NCBI RefSeq assembly: GCF_018282095.1
Contig: NZ_CP074126.1
Span: 1,870,501-1,934,500, forward strand
Length of the DNA stretch: 64,000 nucleotides
DNA from: Pseudovibrio brasiliensis
Lineage (GTDB): Bacteria; Pseudomonadota; Alphaproteobacteria; Rhizobiales; Stappiaceae
Reading direction: 5' to 3'
Made by a program: the position numbers and the translations under genes
Shown here: in pieces, positions 9,512 through 19,007 of the stretch
How the letters are laid out: every line of letters begins with the position of its first letter
Position numbering within the stretch: the stretch's first letter is position 1
The notes under the pieces: model-generated
The model's database searches: none
Told to the model about the DNA's origin: nothing
What the model saw: the letters and a program-made list of their open reading frames with translations, nothing else

Positions 9512-11593
9512 ATGTCTCAGACCGTGACGGGGATTGCTGCTCCAAACAGCAAACGTGATATTGGATTTGCAGTCGGAATTATCTTCATTCTGTCTGTACT
9601 GTTTCTCCCCATGCCGACGTTCATGATCGACTTCGGCCTTGCAATTTCAGTCGCGTTTTCCGTTCTCATTTTGATGGTGTCGCTGTGGATTCAGCGCCCG
9701 CTTGAGTTCTCTTCTTTTCCGACCATCCTCTTGATCGCAACCATGCTCCGGTTGGCGCTGAACATCGCGACAACCCGCGTCATTCTGGCGAACGGCCACG
9801 AAGGCCCACTGGCCGCTGGGTATGTGATTAACGGCTTCTCGCAGTTCGTCATGAGCGGCGACTTCGTGATTGGTCTGATTGTCTTTGCAATCCTCGTGAC
9901 GGTGAACTTCCTCGTGATCACCAAAGGTGCGAGCCGTATCGCTGAGGTTGGTGCCCGCTTTACTCTGGATGGTATCCCGGGCAAGCAGATGGCGATTGAT
10001 GCTGACCTGTCAGCAGGGATGATCGACGATAAAGAAGCGCAGCGCCGCCGTGCGGAACTGGAGGAGGAAAGCTCTTTCTTCGGTGCTATGGATGGTGCAT
10101 CCAAGTTCGTGCGTGGTGACGCAGTCGCTGGCCTCATCATCACCGTTGTGAACGTACTGGGTGGTATCATCATTGGTGTGACCCGCTATGGCATGGATCT
10201 GGGCGAAGCAGCTGACGTCTTCACCAAGCTGTCCGTTGGTGATGGTCTTGTCTCGCAAATCCCGGCACTGATCGTATCGTTAGCAGCAGGTCTGCTCGTT
10301 TCCAAAGGCGGAACCAGAGGCTCTGCGGAGCAGGCTGTTCTTGGTCAGCTCGCGGGCTATCCGCGGGCGCTTGCGGTTGCTGCTTTATTGCTCATGCTGC
10401 TGTCATTGCTGCCAGGCCTTCCATTCCTGCCATTCGTTTTGCTTGGCGGCGCACTCGGCTTTGCTGCCTATATCATTCCACTGCGGGCGGAAGAAGCGAG
10501 AGCTGAGCAGGCGAAAGCTGAGCTCCAGAAAGTTGAGTTGGAAAAGGAAGTCAAGAAAGAGTCCGTTAAGGACAGTCTTGAACTTGCTGAAATTGAAATG
10601 CGCCTCGGTAAGCAGCTTACTGCGCGCCTGCTTGCGGCCAAGCCTGAGATCGGCAACCGCATCAACAAGATGCGTAAGAAGTTTGCTGAGCAATACGGCT
10701 TCGTGGTTCCGGAGATTAAGGTCACTGACAATCTCAATCTTGAGCCGAAAAGTTACGAGTTCCGCATCCACGGCACCATTGTCGCCTCAGAGAACATCAA
10801 GGTTGGCGAATTGATGGTCATCGGTGGCAATCGTGAACTACCAGCGCTCCCAGGCACAGAAACACGTGAGCCAGCTTTCGGTATGCAGGCCATGTGGATC
10901 CCGACTGCCTTTGAGCATGAAGTAAAGCGTCAGGGCTACACCACAGTCGATAACCTTTCCGTGGTGCTGACACACCTGTCTGAGGTGATCAGAAATAACC
11001 TGTCTCAGCTGCTCTCTTATAAGGACATGCGCAAGCTGCTGGATCGTCTTGATCCTGCTTATACCCGTCTGATCGATGACATTTGCCCGCAGCATATCTC
11101 GTATTCTGGCCTGCAGGCTGTATTGAAGCTGCTCCTGGCTGAGCGTATCTCCATCCGAAATCTGTCGCTGATTATGGAAGCGATTGCTGAGATTGCACCA
11201 CACGCCCGCCGTCCGGAACAGATTGCAGATCACGTACGTATCCGCATGGCAACGCAGATCTGCGGTGATATCGCAGGTGATGGCAGCCTGAAGGTTCTAC
11301 GCCTTGGCAATCGTTGGGATCTCGCATTCCATCAGGCACTGCGCCGCGATACCAATGGTGAAGTGATCGAGTTTGATATGGAGCCACAGCAGGTCGAAGA
11401 GTTCGCTCGCGACAGTGCAGAAGTTATCCGCGAGCACATTTCTTCAGGCCAGCGTTTTGCTGTGGTGGTTGCACCTGAAGCGCGTCAGTACGTGCGCATG
11501 ATCACCGAACGTATGTTCCCGGCTCTGCCAATTCTTTCTCATCTGGAAGTGGCGCGCGGCGTAGATATCGAGGCATTAGGATCAATTTCGTGA
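9512..11593 (+). CDS. flhA: Flagellar export protein FlhA
   Basis: The protein has 693 residues: eight predicted membrane segments in the first 330, then a large cytoplasmic domain. The FHIPEP-family signature is visible in [19 protein letters not shown] near residue 150. FlhA forms the nonameric ring of the export gate and receives chaperone-substrate complexes. The frame also has a GTG at 9506, but GAAGGG sits five bases before the ATG at 9512, so I prefer that start. Its stop overlaps fliR by four bases. Confidence 0.96.
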   Translation: MSQTVTGIAAPNSKRDIGFAVGIIFILSVLFLPMPTFMIDFGLAISVAFSVLILMVSLWIQRPLEFSSFPTILLIATMLRLALNIATTRVILANGHEGPLAAGYVINGFSQFVMSGDFVIGLIVFAILVTVNFLVITKGASRIAEVGARFTLDGIPGKQMAIDADLSAGMIDDKEAQRRRAELEEESSFFGAMDGASKFVRGDAVAGLIITVVNVLGGIIIGVTRYGMDLGEAADVFTKLSVGDGLVSQIPALIVSLAAGLLVSKGGTRGSAEQAVLGQLAGYPRALAVAALLLMLLSLLPGLPFLPFVLLGGALGFAAYIIPLRAEEARAEQAKAELQKVELEKEVKKESVKDSLELAEIEMRLGKQLTARLLAAKPEIGNRINKMRKKFAEQYGFVVPEIKVTDNLNLEPKSYEFRIHGTIVASENIKVGELMVIGGNRELPALPGTETREPAFGMQAMWIPTAFEHEVKRQGYTTVDNLSVVLTHLSEVIRNNLSQLLSYKDMRKLLDRLDPAYTRLIDDICPQHISYSGLQAVLKLLLAERISIRNLSLIMEAIAEIAPHARRPEQIADHVRIRMATQICGDIAGDGSLKVLRLGNRWDLAFHQALRRDTNGEVIEFDMEPQQVEEFARDSAEVIREHISSGQRFAVVVAPEARQYVRMITERMFPALPILSHLEVARGVDIEALGSIS

Positions 11594-12345
11594 CGCTAGA
11601 AAATGCTCCAGAGGCGATCCTAAGCGTCTTCGTGGTGTTCTGCCGCGTTGGAGCATGCCTCATGGCCATGCCAGGGTTCTCGTCACCTCGTGTCATGGTG
11701 CAGGTGCGTCTGTTCATTGCCATCTCGGCAACTCTGGCAATCTCTCCGCTCATTCTGGTGCTGGTGGAGCCAATCATATCTGCTGCATCTCTGGATGAGC
11801 TGCTGCGCATCATCTTCGTTGAGTTGTTGATCGGCTTTCTGATTGCTGCATTTGGGCGCGCTTTCTTCGGCATGCTGCAAATGATGGCAGGGGCCGCCGC
11901 CAACGCGTCCAGCTTTAACCAACCGGCGCCGATTGTCGAAGAGTTCCAGCAGCTACCACCTATGGCCGGTCTGATCACTCTGACAGCCACGGCGATGTTG
12001 TTCATCACCGGTGCGCATGCGGATGTCTTCATCGGATTGGCGGAGAGCTATCAGGCCATCCCGGTAGGGGGAGATTTTGTCCCGTCAGCCGCAGTTGATC
12101 AGTTTTCAACCAAGCTCATGCAGGGATTGCTGCTGGCTTTGCGTATCACCAGTCCATTCCTGATCTATGGCATTGTCGTGAACCTGACCCTAGGCCTCAC
12201 CAACAGGCTCATGCCTCAGATGCCTGTTTACTTCGTTGCACTGCCTGTTGTGGTCATGGGTGGTCTCTTCGTTCTCTGGCAGATCATTACAGAACTACTA
12301 CGTCTGTTCTATGCTGGTCTCGGAGACTGGTTGGTATTGCAGTAG
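11590..12345 (+). CDS. fliR: Flagellar export gate protein FliR
   Basis: The protein has 251 residues with six or so hydrophobic segments and the conserved [15 protein letters not shown] and [10 protein letters not shown] segments of FliR. With FliP and FliQ it makes the export channel. It begins with GTG inside the end of flhA, which indicates coupling. Confidence 0.94.
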   Translation: MTLENAPEAILSVFVVFCRVGACLMAMPGFSSPRVMVQVRLFIAISATLAISPLILVLVEPIISAASLDELLRIIFVELLIGFLIAAFGRAFFGMLQMMAGAAANASSFNQPAPIVEEFQQLPPMAGLITLTATAMLFITGAHADVFIGLAESYQAIPVGGDFVPSAAVDQFSTKLMQGLLLALRITSPFLIYGIVVNLTLGLTNRLMPQMPVYFVALPVVVMGGLFVLWQIITELLRLFYAGLGDWLVLQ

Positions 12346-12349
12346 CCCC

Positions 12350-12754
12350 ATGGATAAAGCACGCGTCATACGCCTTCGTCGCATCATGAAGGTTCAGGAA
12401 CAGAAAGAGCAAATGATCAAATACGACATTGCTGTTCTGGATAATGAAATTCAGCGCTGCGATGAAGAGGAGGGGAAGCTGGTAAGTCACTGGGGGCAGC
12501 ACGAAGGGGAGCTGCGTGAGGTGATGAACCGTGCGATCTCCAGACGCCTTGATGCAAACAATCGTAGTAAGTCACTAAAGCAAAGGCAAAAAAATGAGTT
12601 GCTCGAAAAGCTGCTGGATCAGAAGCGGCAAACCAACATGACTGAAAAGCATCACGACAAGGCTCTGGTCTCTTATCACCGGACCGAAGAAAAGAAGGTG
12701 CTTCAGGAGATTGCAGAGCTGCACGCAGATACCAGTAAGGTCAGGTCCAGATAA
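12350..12754 (+). CDS. Small coiled-coil protein, FliJ-like flagellar export accessory (tentative)
   Basis: The protein has 134 residues, almost entirely charged amphipathic helix rich in Lys, Glu, Gln and Arg. It has no signal peptide or membrane segment. Size, composition and position four bases after fliR resemble FliJ-type export proteins that bridge the FliI ATPase and FlhA, but I see no diagnostic motif. The ATG at 12350 was chosen because the upstream open frame is inside fliR. The flagellar association is likely; the FliJ function is an inference. Confidence 0.6.
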   Translation: MDKARVIRLRRIMKVQEQKEQMIKYDIAVLDNEIQRCDEEEGKLVSHWGQHEGELREVMNRAISRRLDANNRSKSLKQRQKNELLEKLLDQKRQTNMTEKHHDKALVSYHRTEEKKVLQEIAELHADTSKVRSR

Positions 12755-12815
12755 GTCTCAGAAATTAGGGTCTTTTCGACTATACATGCCCTTCTTGCGA
12801 CTAATGGGAGTGCTT

Positions 12816-13298
12816 ATGGCCATTCAGCCTGTCAGCGACCTTGTTCTGGACGTTATTAATAAAGCGGATCCTACGGAAGTTAGAGCTGCCACCCGTGCGC
12901 TCAAGGCTCCCGCCGTTGTTTCAAAAGATCTTCCTGTTTCTGAACCGTCCTGGGCCTCCAGCAGTTTCTCCAGATTTATGGCAGAAGCTGAGAGCGCCAA
13001 GGCGAAAGGGCAGGAGGGTGTTGAGCAACTCCACTCAATGGCCAATCGCTATTCCGAGAAGCTGGATAACGCCGATCTTGGTGAAAAGCTTGAAAGCGCA
13101 ATCCTCCAGACTTTCGTGAAGTCCATGCTGCCGAAGGAAATGGAAACCGTTTACGGTGGCGGAACAGCTGGAACCATGTGGAAGGGCCTGATGGCTGAGC
13201 AGCTTGCCAACCAGCTGGCCAAATCCGGTTCCGTCGGCCTGGCTGAAATACTCCTGCCAGATACCATCCGTCCAACTCTCCCTAAAGAAGAGGCATAA
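12816..13298 (+). CDS. Rod-binding protein, FlgJ N-terminal-domain type
   Basis: The protein has 160 residues. Its C-terminal half contains LESAILQTFVKSMLPKEM and a GGGTAGTMWKGLMAEQLANQLAKSG segment typical of the Rod-binding (FlgJ N-terminal) family. This family caps the growing rod. The muramidase domain of enteric FlgJ is missing, and the separate transglycosylase at 3337 could supply that activity. GGGAG precedes the ATG at 12816 by five bases. Confidence 0.78.
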   Translation: MAIQPVSDLVLDVINKADPTEVRAATRALKAPAVVSKDLPVSEPSWASSSFSRFMAEAESAKAKGQEGVEQLHSMANRYSEKLDNADLGEKLESAILQTFVKSMLPKEMETVYGGGTAGTMWKGLMAEQLANQLAKSGSVGLAEILLPDTIRPTLPKEEA

Positions 13299-13751
13299 AT
13301 GTCTGAAGTGATCGACAGCGAACGCAACGAGCTGGTTCTGCATGAAGAAAAGCCGGTGGTTCAGGATGCCGAGCAATCAGAGGACAAGGATGCCTACATC
13401 CTGCCTGAGGATTACATCGCCCTGTCCAAAAGCATCGACCGTGTAGACAATCTGCTGAACGCAGAAAACGAAGCGCTGGTCGGCAAAGGGGAAATCGATC
13501 TTGAAGAGAGTGCTTACCTGAAAGGGCGCGCTATGCTCGATCTGGATATGGCTGGCAAAGCCGTGGGTCCGGAGAACCTGCCAAGTGAGATTGTTGTCCG
13601 TCTGCAGGACCTTCAGGAAAAGCTGTCAGTCAACATGAAGCTGCTGTCCACTCAGCTGAATGCTGTGAAAGAGGTCTCAGGTCTGCTCTCACAGGTTATG
13701 AAGGATCACGATTCCGATGGCACTTATGAATCAATGGTTGGAAGCTGGTAA
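13299..13751 (+). CDS. FlgN-like flagellar export chaperone (tentative)
   Basis: This acidic helical protein of 150 residues starts on the base after the preceding stop. The segment at about residues 35-140 has long amphipathic helices (LSKSIDRVDNLLNAENEAL, NMKLLSTQLNAVKEVSGLLSQV) of the FlgN type, which would chaperone FlgK and FlgL. There is no catalytic motif. The flagellar role follows from the operon; the exact chaperone identity is inferred from helix pattern and size. Confidence 0.6.
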   Translation: MSEVIDSERNELVLHEEKPVVQDAEQSEDKDAYILPEDYIALSKSIDRVDNLLNAENEALVGKGEIDLEESAYLKGRAMLDLDMAGKAVGPENLPSEIVVRLQDLQEKLSVNMKLLSTQLNAVKEVSGLLSQVMKDHDSDGTYESMVGSW

Positions 13752-13757
13752 GAGCGT

Positions 13758-14249
13758 ATGTTGAAAGTTCTCGTAACCGGAGTTTGGATTTGTCTTGTAA
13801 CGGTTGTTGCAGCGTATTTCACTGCACTCTATAAGACCGATTTTGATCCGATGCTGCAAAAAAATGCGCATCTGGAAGGCTTGGATTATCAAAGCACCCC
13901 AACGATCAACGTGCCGGTGCTCGAAGACGGTAAGATCCACGGTTACATCGTAGCTCAGTTTGTTTTCACCGTTGATAGTGAACTGCTTGCCAAGCTTGCC
14001 GTTCCACCACATGCATTTATTGTCGATGAAGCCTTCCGCCTGATTTACAGCAAGGCAGATAAGGAATTCGCTCAGCTGAAGAAGTCCGATCTGAAGCAGC
14101 TGACGGAAGAGGTTCGCGATCGCGTCAATGAGCGCTTCGCAACCGACATCGTGCAGGACGTCCTCATTCAGGACTTCACCTTCCACGTGCCTGCGAGTTT
14201 GAGGGACAACATCATGGAGAATGCTGCACAGCAGGCAGCGGCTTCCTGA
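13758..14249 (+). CDS. Membrane-anchored protein of the flagellar operon, function unknown
   Basis: The protein has 163 residues. Residues 3-24 form one hydrophobic segment, and the rest would face the periplasm as a single domain. The general plan, a short cytoplasmic start plus one membrane helix plus a soluble domain, is like FliL, but I see no FliL motif. It lies six bases after the FlgN-like gene. I do not recognise a family with confidence. Confidence 0.65.
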   Translation: MLKVLVTGVWICLVTVVAAYFTALYKTDFDPMLQKNAHLEGLDYQSTPTINVPVLEDGKIHGYIVAQFVFTVDSELLAKLAVPPHAFIVDEAFRLIYSKADKEFAQLKKSDLKQLTEEVRDRVNERFATDIVQDVLIQDFTFHVPASLRDNIMENAAQQAAAS

Positions 14250-14271
14250 TGTATCGACGACGATTGATCAA

Positions 14272-14607
14272 ATGAATTGCCAATATAAGATTTTGCACCG
14301 GGCCGTTGGCGCCGTTGATGCCCAGGATGAAGGGCGTGATATCAGAGCCAACGCTGTAGTGGTCATGCGCCCTGCAGCAGCGCCGCCTTCCTATGAGATC
14401 CTTTATGCCCCTGTCATGCTCTCCCAAGTGTCCACGGGCATGTTTGAGGGCAAGACACCACACGGTGAGATCCGAGTGCGCCTTTCTGGGATCTACGGTG
14501 CAAAACGACCGGTCATTCAAAGAGATCAACCGTATCTGCTCCTGTTAGGAGCCAGTGGGCGAAACGCCCGCATTGATGTGTTTACGCCCCCAAAGAGCGG
14601 GCAATAA
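14272..14607 (+). CDS. Hypothetical protein, last gene before the operon terminator
   Basis: The protein is about 111 residues, with no signal peptide and no recognised family. The frame is open from 14221, but its first ATG lies inside the previous gene; the ATG at 14272 leaves a 22-base gap. The composition is ordinary and the stop is immediately followed by a strong terminator, which supports a real gene. The ribosome site is weak. The function is not known; its position suggests a flagellar accessory. Confidence 0.5.
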   Translation: MNCQYKILHRAVGAVDAQDEGRDIRANAVVVMRPAAAPPSYEILYAPVMLSQVSTGMFEGKTPHGEIRVRLSGIYGAKRPVIQRDQPYLLLLGASGRNARIDVFTPPKSGQ

Positions 14608-14634
14608 AAAAGCGGAGCATGTGCTCCGCTTTTT
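14606..14634. terminator. Bidirectional terminator between flagellar operon and gntR
   Basis: The palindrome AAAAAGCGGAGCA / TGCTCCGCTTTTT has a GC-rich core and T-runs on both sides. It ends the plus-strand flagellar operon and the minus-strand regulator gene. Confidence 0.9.
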
Positions 14635-14656
14635 GCTTTTCAGTCATCTGATCTGA

Positions 14657-15337
14657 TTAAACGCTGTCGCCAGCCTTTTCAGCCTGCTTCACAGCAAAGT
14701 TGGTCAGGTGATCCATCATCTCAACAGTTGCAGCCTCAGCCTTCTCAGCATCGTTGTTTGCCAATGCTTCAGCCAGCTTGTGGTGACGAATAGCAGAATC
14801 TTCAAGCTTCTCAGCACCGCGGAAGGCACTCCATGCCCGGCGGCTCATAGTCTGCAGAGGAGCCACAGCGCGTGCTGTAAACGGGTTACGGGACACAGCG
14901 CAGAGCACTTCATCAAACACCTTGTCAGCGCGTAGGTAGCCCTTCACGTCGCCTGCACGTGCCTGTGCGAGGATTTCCTCGGCACACTGGTGGAGCGCTT
15001 CGCGCTCTTCAGCTGTGGCACGCTCTACTGCAGAAGCGACCAAAAGCTGCTCCAGAGGCTTTCTGGTTTCCAGAACCAGCACGTACTCGGAGGTTTCAAT
15101 TTCAGAAACAAACAGGCCCTTGCGCGGGCGAATAACGATAAGGCCCTCGGTTGAGAGGCGTTTGATTGCCTCGCGCACAGGTGTCCGGCCAATGCCGGTC
15201 CGTTCGCAAAGGTCGCCTTCAGTCAGGGCCATGCCCGGGGCAAGATCAAGGTTGACAATCAACTCTTCAATCAGACGATAAGCTTTATCAGCAAGGCTCT
15301 CCTTTTTATGGGTCGCCAGAATCTGCTCAATAGCCAT
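14657..15337 (-). CDS. GntR-family transcriptional regulator, FCD type
   Basis: The protein has 226 residues. The N-terminal winged helix (about residues 15-80) has the family motif LTEGDLCERTGIGRTPVREA followed by LIVIRPRKGLFV. The C-terminal all-helical FCD domain (about 90-215) is the effector-binding part. The FCD motif normally reads D-x-x-F-H, but here it is DKVFDEVL, so one usual metal ligand is Asp instead of His. It is transcribed away from slyX, and its target is not obvious. A GTATAC core at 15532-15537 is a possible operator. Confidence 0.88.
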   Translation of the reverse strand: MAIEQILATHKKESLADKAYRLIEELIVNLDLAPGMALTEGDLCERTGIGRTPVREAIKRLSTEGLIVIRPRKGLFVSEIETSEYVLVLETRKPLEQLLVASAVERATAEEREALHQCAEEILAQARAGDVKGYLRADKVFDEVLCAVSRNPFTARAVAPLQTMSRRAWSAFRGAEKLEDSAIRHHKLAEALANNDAEKAEAATVEMMDHLTNFAVKQAEKAGDSV

Positions 15338-15599
15338 TGGGTTTCTTTCTCATCCAGGCTTTTTTGTTCCCAGGTGCTGCGCAAAAAAGTGCAGCAGTGG
15401 CAGCCCTTATAGGCGGCGGAACAGAAAATTGTATTCTTCACTCTCTAACGTCGAGTGATCCACGAAAAAAGGGCCTGCGTTCAAGCACAGCAGACCTGTC
15501 ATCTCTTAATATCAGGTTTCCCCTTACCTGAGTATACCTATCTTTGCTGATGTTCAGCAGTAAAATAGTTTCCTCTTGGTTTAGGAAAGACCTGCTTAC

Positions 15600-15812
15600 T
15601 CAGTAATGTGGAGGCTTTTGGTTTGCTGGTGACTGTTCAACCAGCTCCTGAATATCAAGCAGGTGATCTTTCATCTGTCCCAGTGCTGAGACGAGTCGGT
15701 CAATTACCTGTGCCTGATTGGAAACCACATCATTGAGCGTTTCGATCGTTTCATTCTGGTGCGCAACATGCACTTCCAGATGATCGATCCGTTCCTCAAG
15801 ACTCTTAGTCAT
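15600..15812 (-). CDS. slyX: SlyX-family protein
   Basis: The protein has 70 residues and is a single coiled coil: LEERIDHLEVHVAHQNETIE then LNDVVSNQAQVIDRLV, with a proline-rich tail ending KPPHY. That matches the SlyX family in length, heptads and terminal motif. The function of the family is not known. Confidence 0.9.
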   Translation of the reverse strand: MTKSLEERIDHLEVHVAHQNETIETLNDVVSNQAQVIDRLVSALGQMKDHLLDIQELVEQSPANQKPPHY

Positions 15813-16262
15813 AACTTATCCTAGAACGTACCTTCGCCTGCAGTCTTCCGCTTATAGGCTGAAGCGACATATACATTTAACTGAAACAACCTAAGCCAAA
15901 GGCAAGCAGCTTCAGTAGGCGTCGTAGCGGCAGGGGTCTTCCAAATGGCTTGGATTGTCAAGAGGAGCGATTGCGGCTGCGCAATTAAAATTCAAAAACG
16001 CGCATGAAACTGAAGTTCTATGGCATCTCCTGTGGGTTTATCCCGTGCTTTTTTACAAAGCGGTTTCGAAATCTCGCAATATTACCTATCTGGCTAATTG
16101 CAATTTTTGATAATTTCTGATGGTTATCCTATAGGTAAAGATTAGGAAGAAAACGAGAAGCCGTAAACGTACTGACAGTTTAGTGATAGAGTGTAGTCGC
16201 AATGGCAAGGCTTTACGACGACGTTAGGTAACGTCAATCGATTTTCTCGGTTAGGGGGATGC
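15813..16262. other. Intergenic region of 450 bases, divergent promoters
   Basis: This is an AT-rich gap between slyX and the MerR gene. No plausible small gene is visible. It must hold the promoters of both genes. One sigma-70-like candidate on the plus strand is listed separately at 16107-16135. Confidence 0.6.
16107..16135 (+). promoter_or_regulatory. Candidate sigma-70 promoter for the MerR gene
   Basis: TTGATA and TATAGG are separated by exactly 17 bases, giving five of six and four of six consensus matches. It lies about 125 bases before the start codon, which implies a long leader. This is pattern only. Confidence 0.35.
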
Positions 16263-16706
16263 ATGTCTGAAAGAAGAGAAGAAACGCGAAACCCTCTCGA
16301 GGAAGCGGAAAAAGCCAGCGGACGTTCTGATCAGGAACTGTTTGGCATTGGTGATCTGGCTGAAGAGTTTGAGATTTCTACCCGCTCCATTCGCTTTTAT
16401 GAGAGCAAGGGCCTGATCTCACCTCAACGCGTGAATGGCGTACGGATCTATAACCGTAAGGATAGGGCGCGTCTGGCGTTGATCCTGCGTGGTAAGGCTA
16501 TTGGTTCCTCTCTCTCCGAAATCAAGCACTTCCTTGATCTCTATGGTCAGCACGGGGAAGGGCACCGTCAGCAACTTGAGTATCTGGGATCGCGCACAGG
16601 CGAAGTGCTCAAAGAGCTAAGTGCGAGAAAAGAAGCATTGGAAGTTACGATCTCTGAGATCCAGTCCATACATGATGAATGTATGGCAAAGCTCTCTGAA
16701 GAATAG
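16263..16706 (+). CDS. MerR-family transcriptional regulator
   Basis: The protein has 147 residues. The MerR winged helix spans about residues 26-95 (FGIGDLAEEFEISTRSIRFYE, SKGLISPQRV, YNRKDRARL), followed by a C-terminal dimerisation helix. No Cys cluster of metal-sensing members is seen. A LiuR-like or other catabolic regulator is possible. The AGGGGGATGC ribosome region precedes the ATG. The next gene, 570 bases away, is the dpp operon, but no link can be shown. Confidence 0.9.
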   Translation: MSERREETRNPLEEAEKASGRSDQELFGIGDLAEEFEISTRSIRFYESKGLISPQRVNGVRIYNRKDRARLALILRGKAIGSSLSEIKHFLDLYGQHGEGHRQQLEYLGSRTGEVLKELSARKEALEVTISEIQSIHDECMAKLSEE

Positions 16707-17278
16707 TCTTCTCCAATTCTTATGAGATTATAGGCTTGTGAGACACGTTTCGAGCGTGTTTGCGGGCCTAAGCTCATATAAGCTCCTGATAGTATTGTGT
16801 AAAAACTGTTTAAATATTCCCCTCCGATTCTAAAGTATAATTACGATGCCGCGAATATGTGGTAAGAATACCTATGTAATTTCAGGTAAGTAAGAAGGAA
16901 TAAAACAACCTGAAGATGCAGCTCTAGGTAGTCGTACCGATTAGACAGTGCTTCTGAAATTTTTAATTATTTCCGAAGTCAGAAACGAAACTTAATGCTC
17001 TAAAATCATCTGTCGAAGAATTAATCGCACATACTTGTGCGGTGTCGGTGATTTGGTTTGAGCTATGAGTGAGTAATCTCGTCGCGGAATTACGTGCAAG
17101 CCGAAATCGAAAAGCCCGAAGGATGCTCGTCCTCGCAGTCATGCGTGTGCACCTTTGCGTTGAGAAGACGGTCTTCCATCCTCCCGCCGCCTGAATAGTC
17201 CCTCACGGTAAAGATCCCTGAAGAATCTGCAGCAATAAGCAGTAGTGAAGAATAACTGGAACAAGCAAAAATAACGGA
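16707..17278. other. Intergenic region of 572 bases before dppA
   Basis: No gene is convincing. A hairpin (outer TAGGC/GCCTA and inner ACACG/CGTGT, 16731-16770) could terminate the MerR mRNA. Bases 16790-17040 are AT-rich, with a TATAAT at 16836-16841 but no clear -35 partner. A long untranslated leader for dppA is likely. Minus-strand reading frames that run into dppA look like shadows. Confidence 0.5.
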
Positions 17279-18880
17279 ATGAGAACACTGATGTCCTTGA
17301 AGAAAAGCCTCTTGCTTGGTGGTAGCCTGTTCGCAGCAGCAGTTGTGGCTGGTCCTGTAATGGCAAAAACTCTCGTGTACTGCTCTGAAGGGTCTCCGGA
17401 AGGCTTTACACCGTCTCTCTACACTGCAGGGACCACATTTGATGCAAGTGCGCGTCAGATCTACAACAAGCTGGTAGAGTTCAAGCCAGGTACAACCGAA
17501 ATTGTTCCTGCACTGGCTGAAAGCTGGGAAGTTTCCGATGATGGCAAGGAATACACCTTCCACCTTCGCAAAGGTGTCAAATTCCACACCACAAAGTGGT
17601 TCACACCAACGCGCGACTTCAACGCTGATGATGTAATTTTTTCATTCGACCGTCAGGACAACAAAGACAATCCGTATCACAATGTGTCCGGAGGTACTTA
17701 CGAGTACTTCAACGCGATGGACATGCCTGATCTGATCGACAGCATCGAAAAAGTTGATGACTACACCGTCAAGTTCAAGCTGACTCGTCCAGAAGCGCCA
17801 ATGATCGCAAACCTGGCGATGGGCTTTGCTTCCATCCAGTCTGCCGAGTACGCAGACGCGATGTTGAACAGTAAGGAAACCTTCGATCAGAAGCCTGTTG
17901 GCACTGGTCCTTTCCAGCTGGTTGCTTATCAGAAAGACGCTTTGATCCGCTATAAAGCGAACCCGGATTATTGGAGAGGCAAAGCCCCACTGGACAATCT
18001 GGTGTTTGCAATCACTCCTGACGCATCCGTGCGCTACCAGAAGCTTGCAGCTGGCGAATGTCATGTGATGGCTTACCCAAATCCGGCTGATCTGGAAGCG
18101 ATGTCCAAAGATCCAAACATCACCCTCCTGCAGCAGGAAGGTCTGAATGTTGGTTATCTGGCTTACAACACCCAGCAGGCGCCGTTTGATAATCCAAAAG
18201 TGCGTAAAGCGCTGAACATGGCGATTAACAAACAGGCCATTCTGGATGCAGTGTTCCAGGGTGTAGGGCAGGTTGCGAAGAACCCGATCCCACCGACCAT
18301 GTGGTCCTACAACAATGAAGTTGTTGATGATCCATATGATCCGGAAGCTGCAAAAGCAGCGTTGGAAGCAGAAGGTGTCACAGATCTTGAAATGAAGATC
18401 TGGGCAATGCCTGTACAGCGTCCTTACAACCCGAACGCACGCCGCATGGCTGAGCTCCTTCAGGCTGACTTCGCAAAGGTCGGTGTTGACGTTGAGATCG
18501 TGACCTACGAATGGGGTGAGTATCTGAAGCGGTCTGCTGACGAAAAACGCGATGGCGCAGTTCTGCTGGGGTGGACCGGTGACAATGGTGATCCGGACAA
18601 CTTCCTTGCAGTGCTTCTGTCTTGTGACGCTGTAGGCGGTTCAAATCGTGCACAATGGTGTAATGATGAATTTAATGATCTCGTTGAAAAAGCGAAACAG
18701 GTATCTGACGTAGATGAACGCACAAGACTTTATGAGGAAGCTCAGGTAGTATTCAAGCGTGAAGCGCCTTGGGCAACTATTGCGCATTCTCTCGTCTCTG
18801 AGCCTATTAGTGTTCGTGTTGAAAACTACAAGATTGACCCCCTCGGCGGTCATTACTTCTATGGTGTAGATCTGAAGTAG
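17279..18880 (+). CDS. dppA: Dipeptide-binding periplasmic protein DppA, copy 1
   Basis: The protein has 533 residues with a signal peptide ending at VMAKT, near residue 29. It is an SBP family 5 solute receptor. The mature N-terminus (KTLVYCSEGSPEGFTPSLYT) and the later AMPVQRPYNPNARRMAE, TYEWGEYLKR and GWTGDNGDPDNF segments are close to enteric DppA. It should deliver dipeptides, and perhaps haem or aminolevulinate as in enteric bacteria, to the DppBCDF transporter. A second ATG at 17291 would also keep the signal peptide. A strong hairpin follows the stop. Confidence 0.94.
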   Translation: MRTLMSLKKSLLLGGSLFAAAVVAGPVMAKTLVYCSEGSPEGFTPSLYTAGTTFDASARQIYNKLVEFKPGTTEIVPALAESWEVSDDGKEYTFHLRKGVKFHTTKWFTPTRDFNADDVIFSFDRQDNKDNPYHNVSGGTYEYFNAMDMPDLIDSIEKVDDYTVKFKLTRPEAPMIANLAMGFASIQSAEYADAMLNSKETFDQKPVGTGPFQLVAYQKDALIRYKANPDYWRGKAPLDNLVFAITPDASVRYQKLAAGECHVMAYPNPADLEAMSKDPNITLLQQEGLNVGYLAYNTQQAPFDNPKVRKALNMAINKQAILDAVFQGVGQVAKNPIPPTMWSYNNEVVDDPYDPEAAKAALEAEGVTDLEMKIWAMPVQRPYNPNARRMAELLQADFAKVGVDVEIVTYEWGEYLKRSADEKRDGAVLLGWTGDNGDPDNFLAVLLSCDAVGGSNRAQWCNDEFNDLVEKAKQVSDVDERTRLYEEAQVVFKREAPWATIAHSLVSEPISVRVENYKIDPLGGHYFYGVDLK

Positions 18881-18904
18881 AAATAATTTTCCGCTGGACA
18901 ATTT

Positions 18905-18939
18905 GTATCCCGGCGATGTATTCGCCGGGATACTTTTTT
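18905..18939 (+). terminator. Terminator-like hairpin between dppA and dppB
   Basis: The arms GTATCCCGGCGA and TCGCCGGGATAC make 12 perfect pairs with a five-base loop, followed by TTTTTT. Inside an ABC operon such a site commonly allows more receptor than membrane protein to be made, by partial termination or by protecting the 3' end of dppA mRNA. Confidence 0.85.
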
Positions 18940-19007
18940 GGAAAAGTCTTCCATACCGCAGGTGGTTTCCTGCGGATAAACAATCCTCTGATTGGTGTGA
19001 CTGAAGT

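Noticed and set aside
17090-17587. A minus-strand gene overlapping the dppA start
   Set aside because: Two thirds of it are antisense to the DppA coding sequence and the remainder has no protein character.
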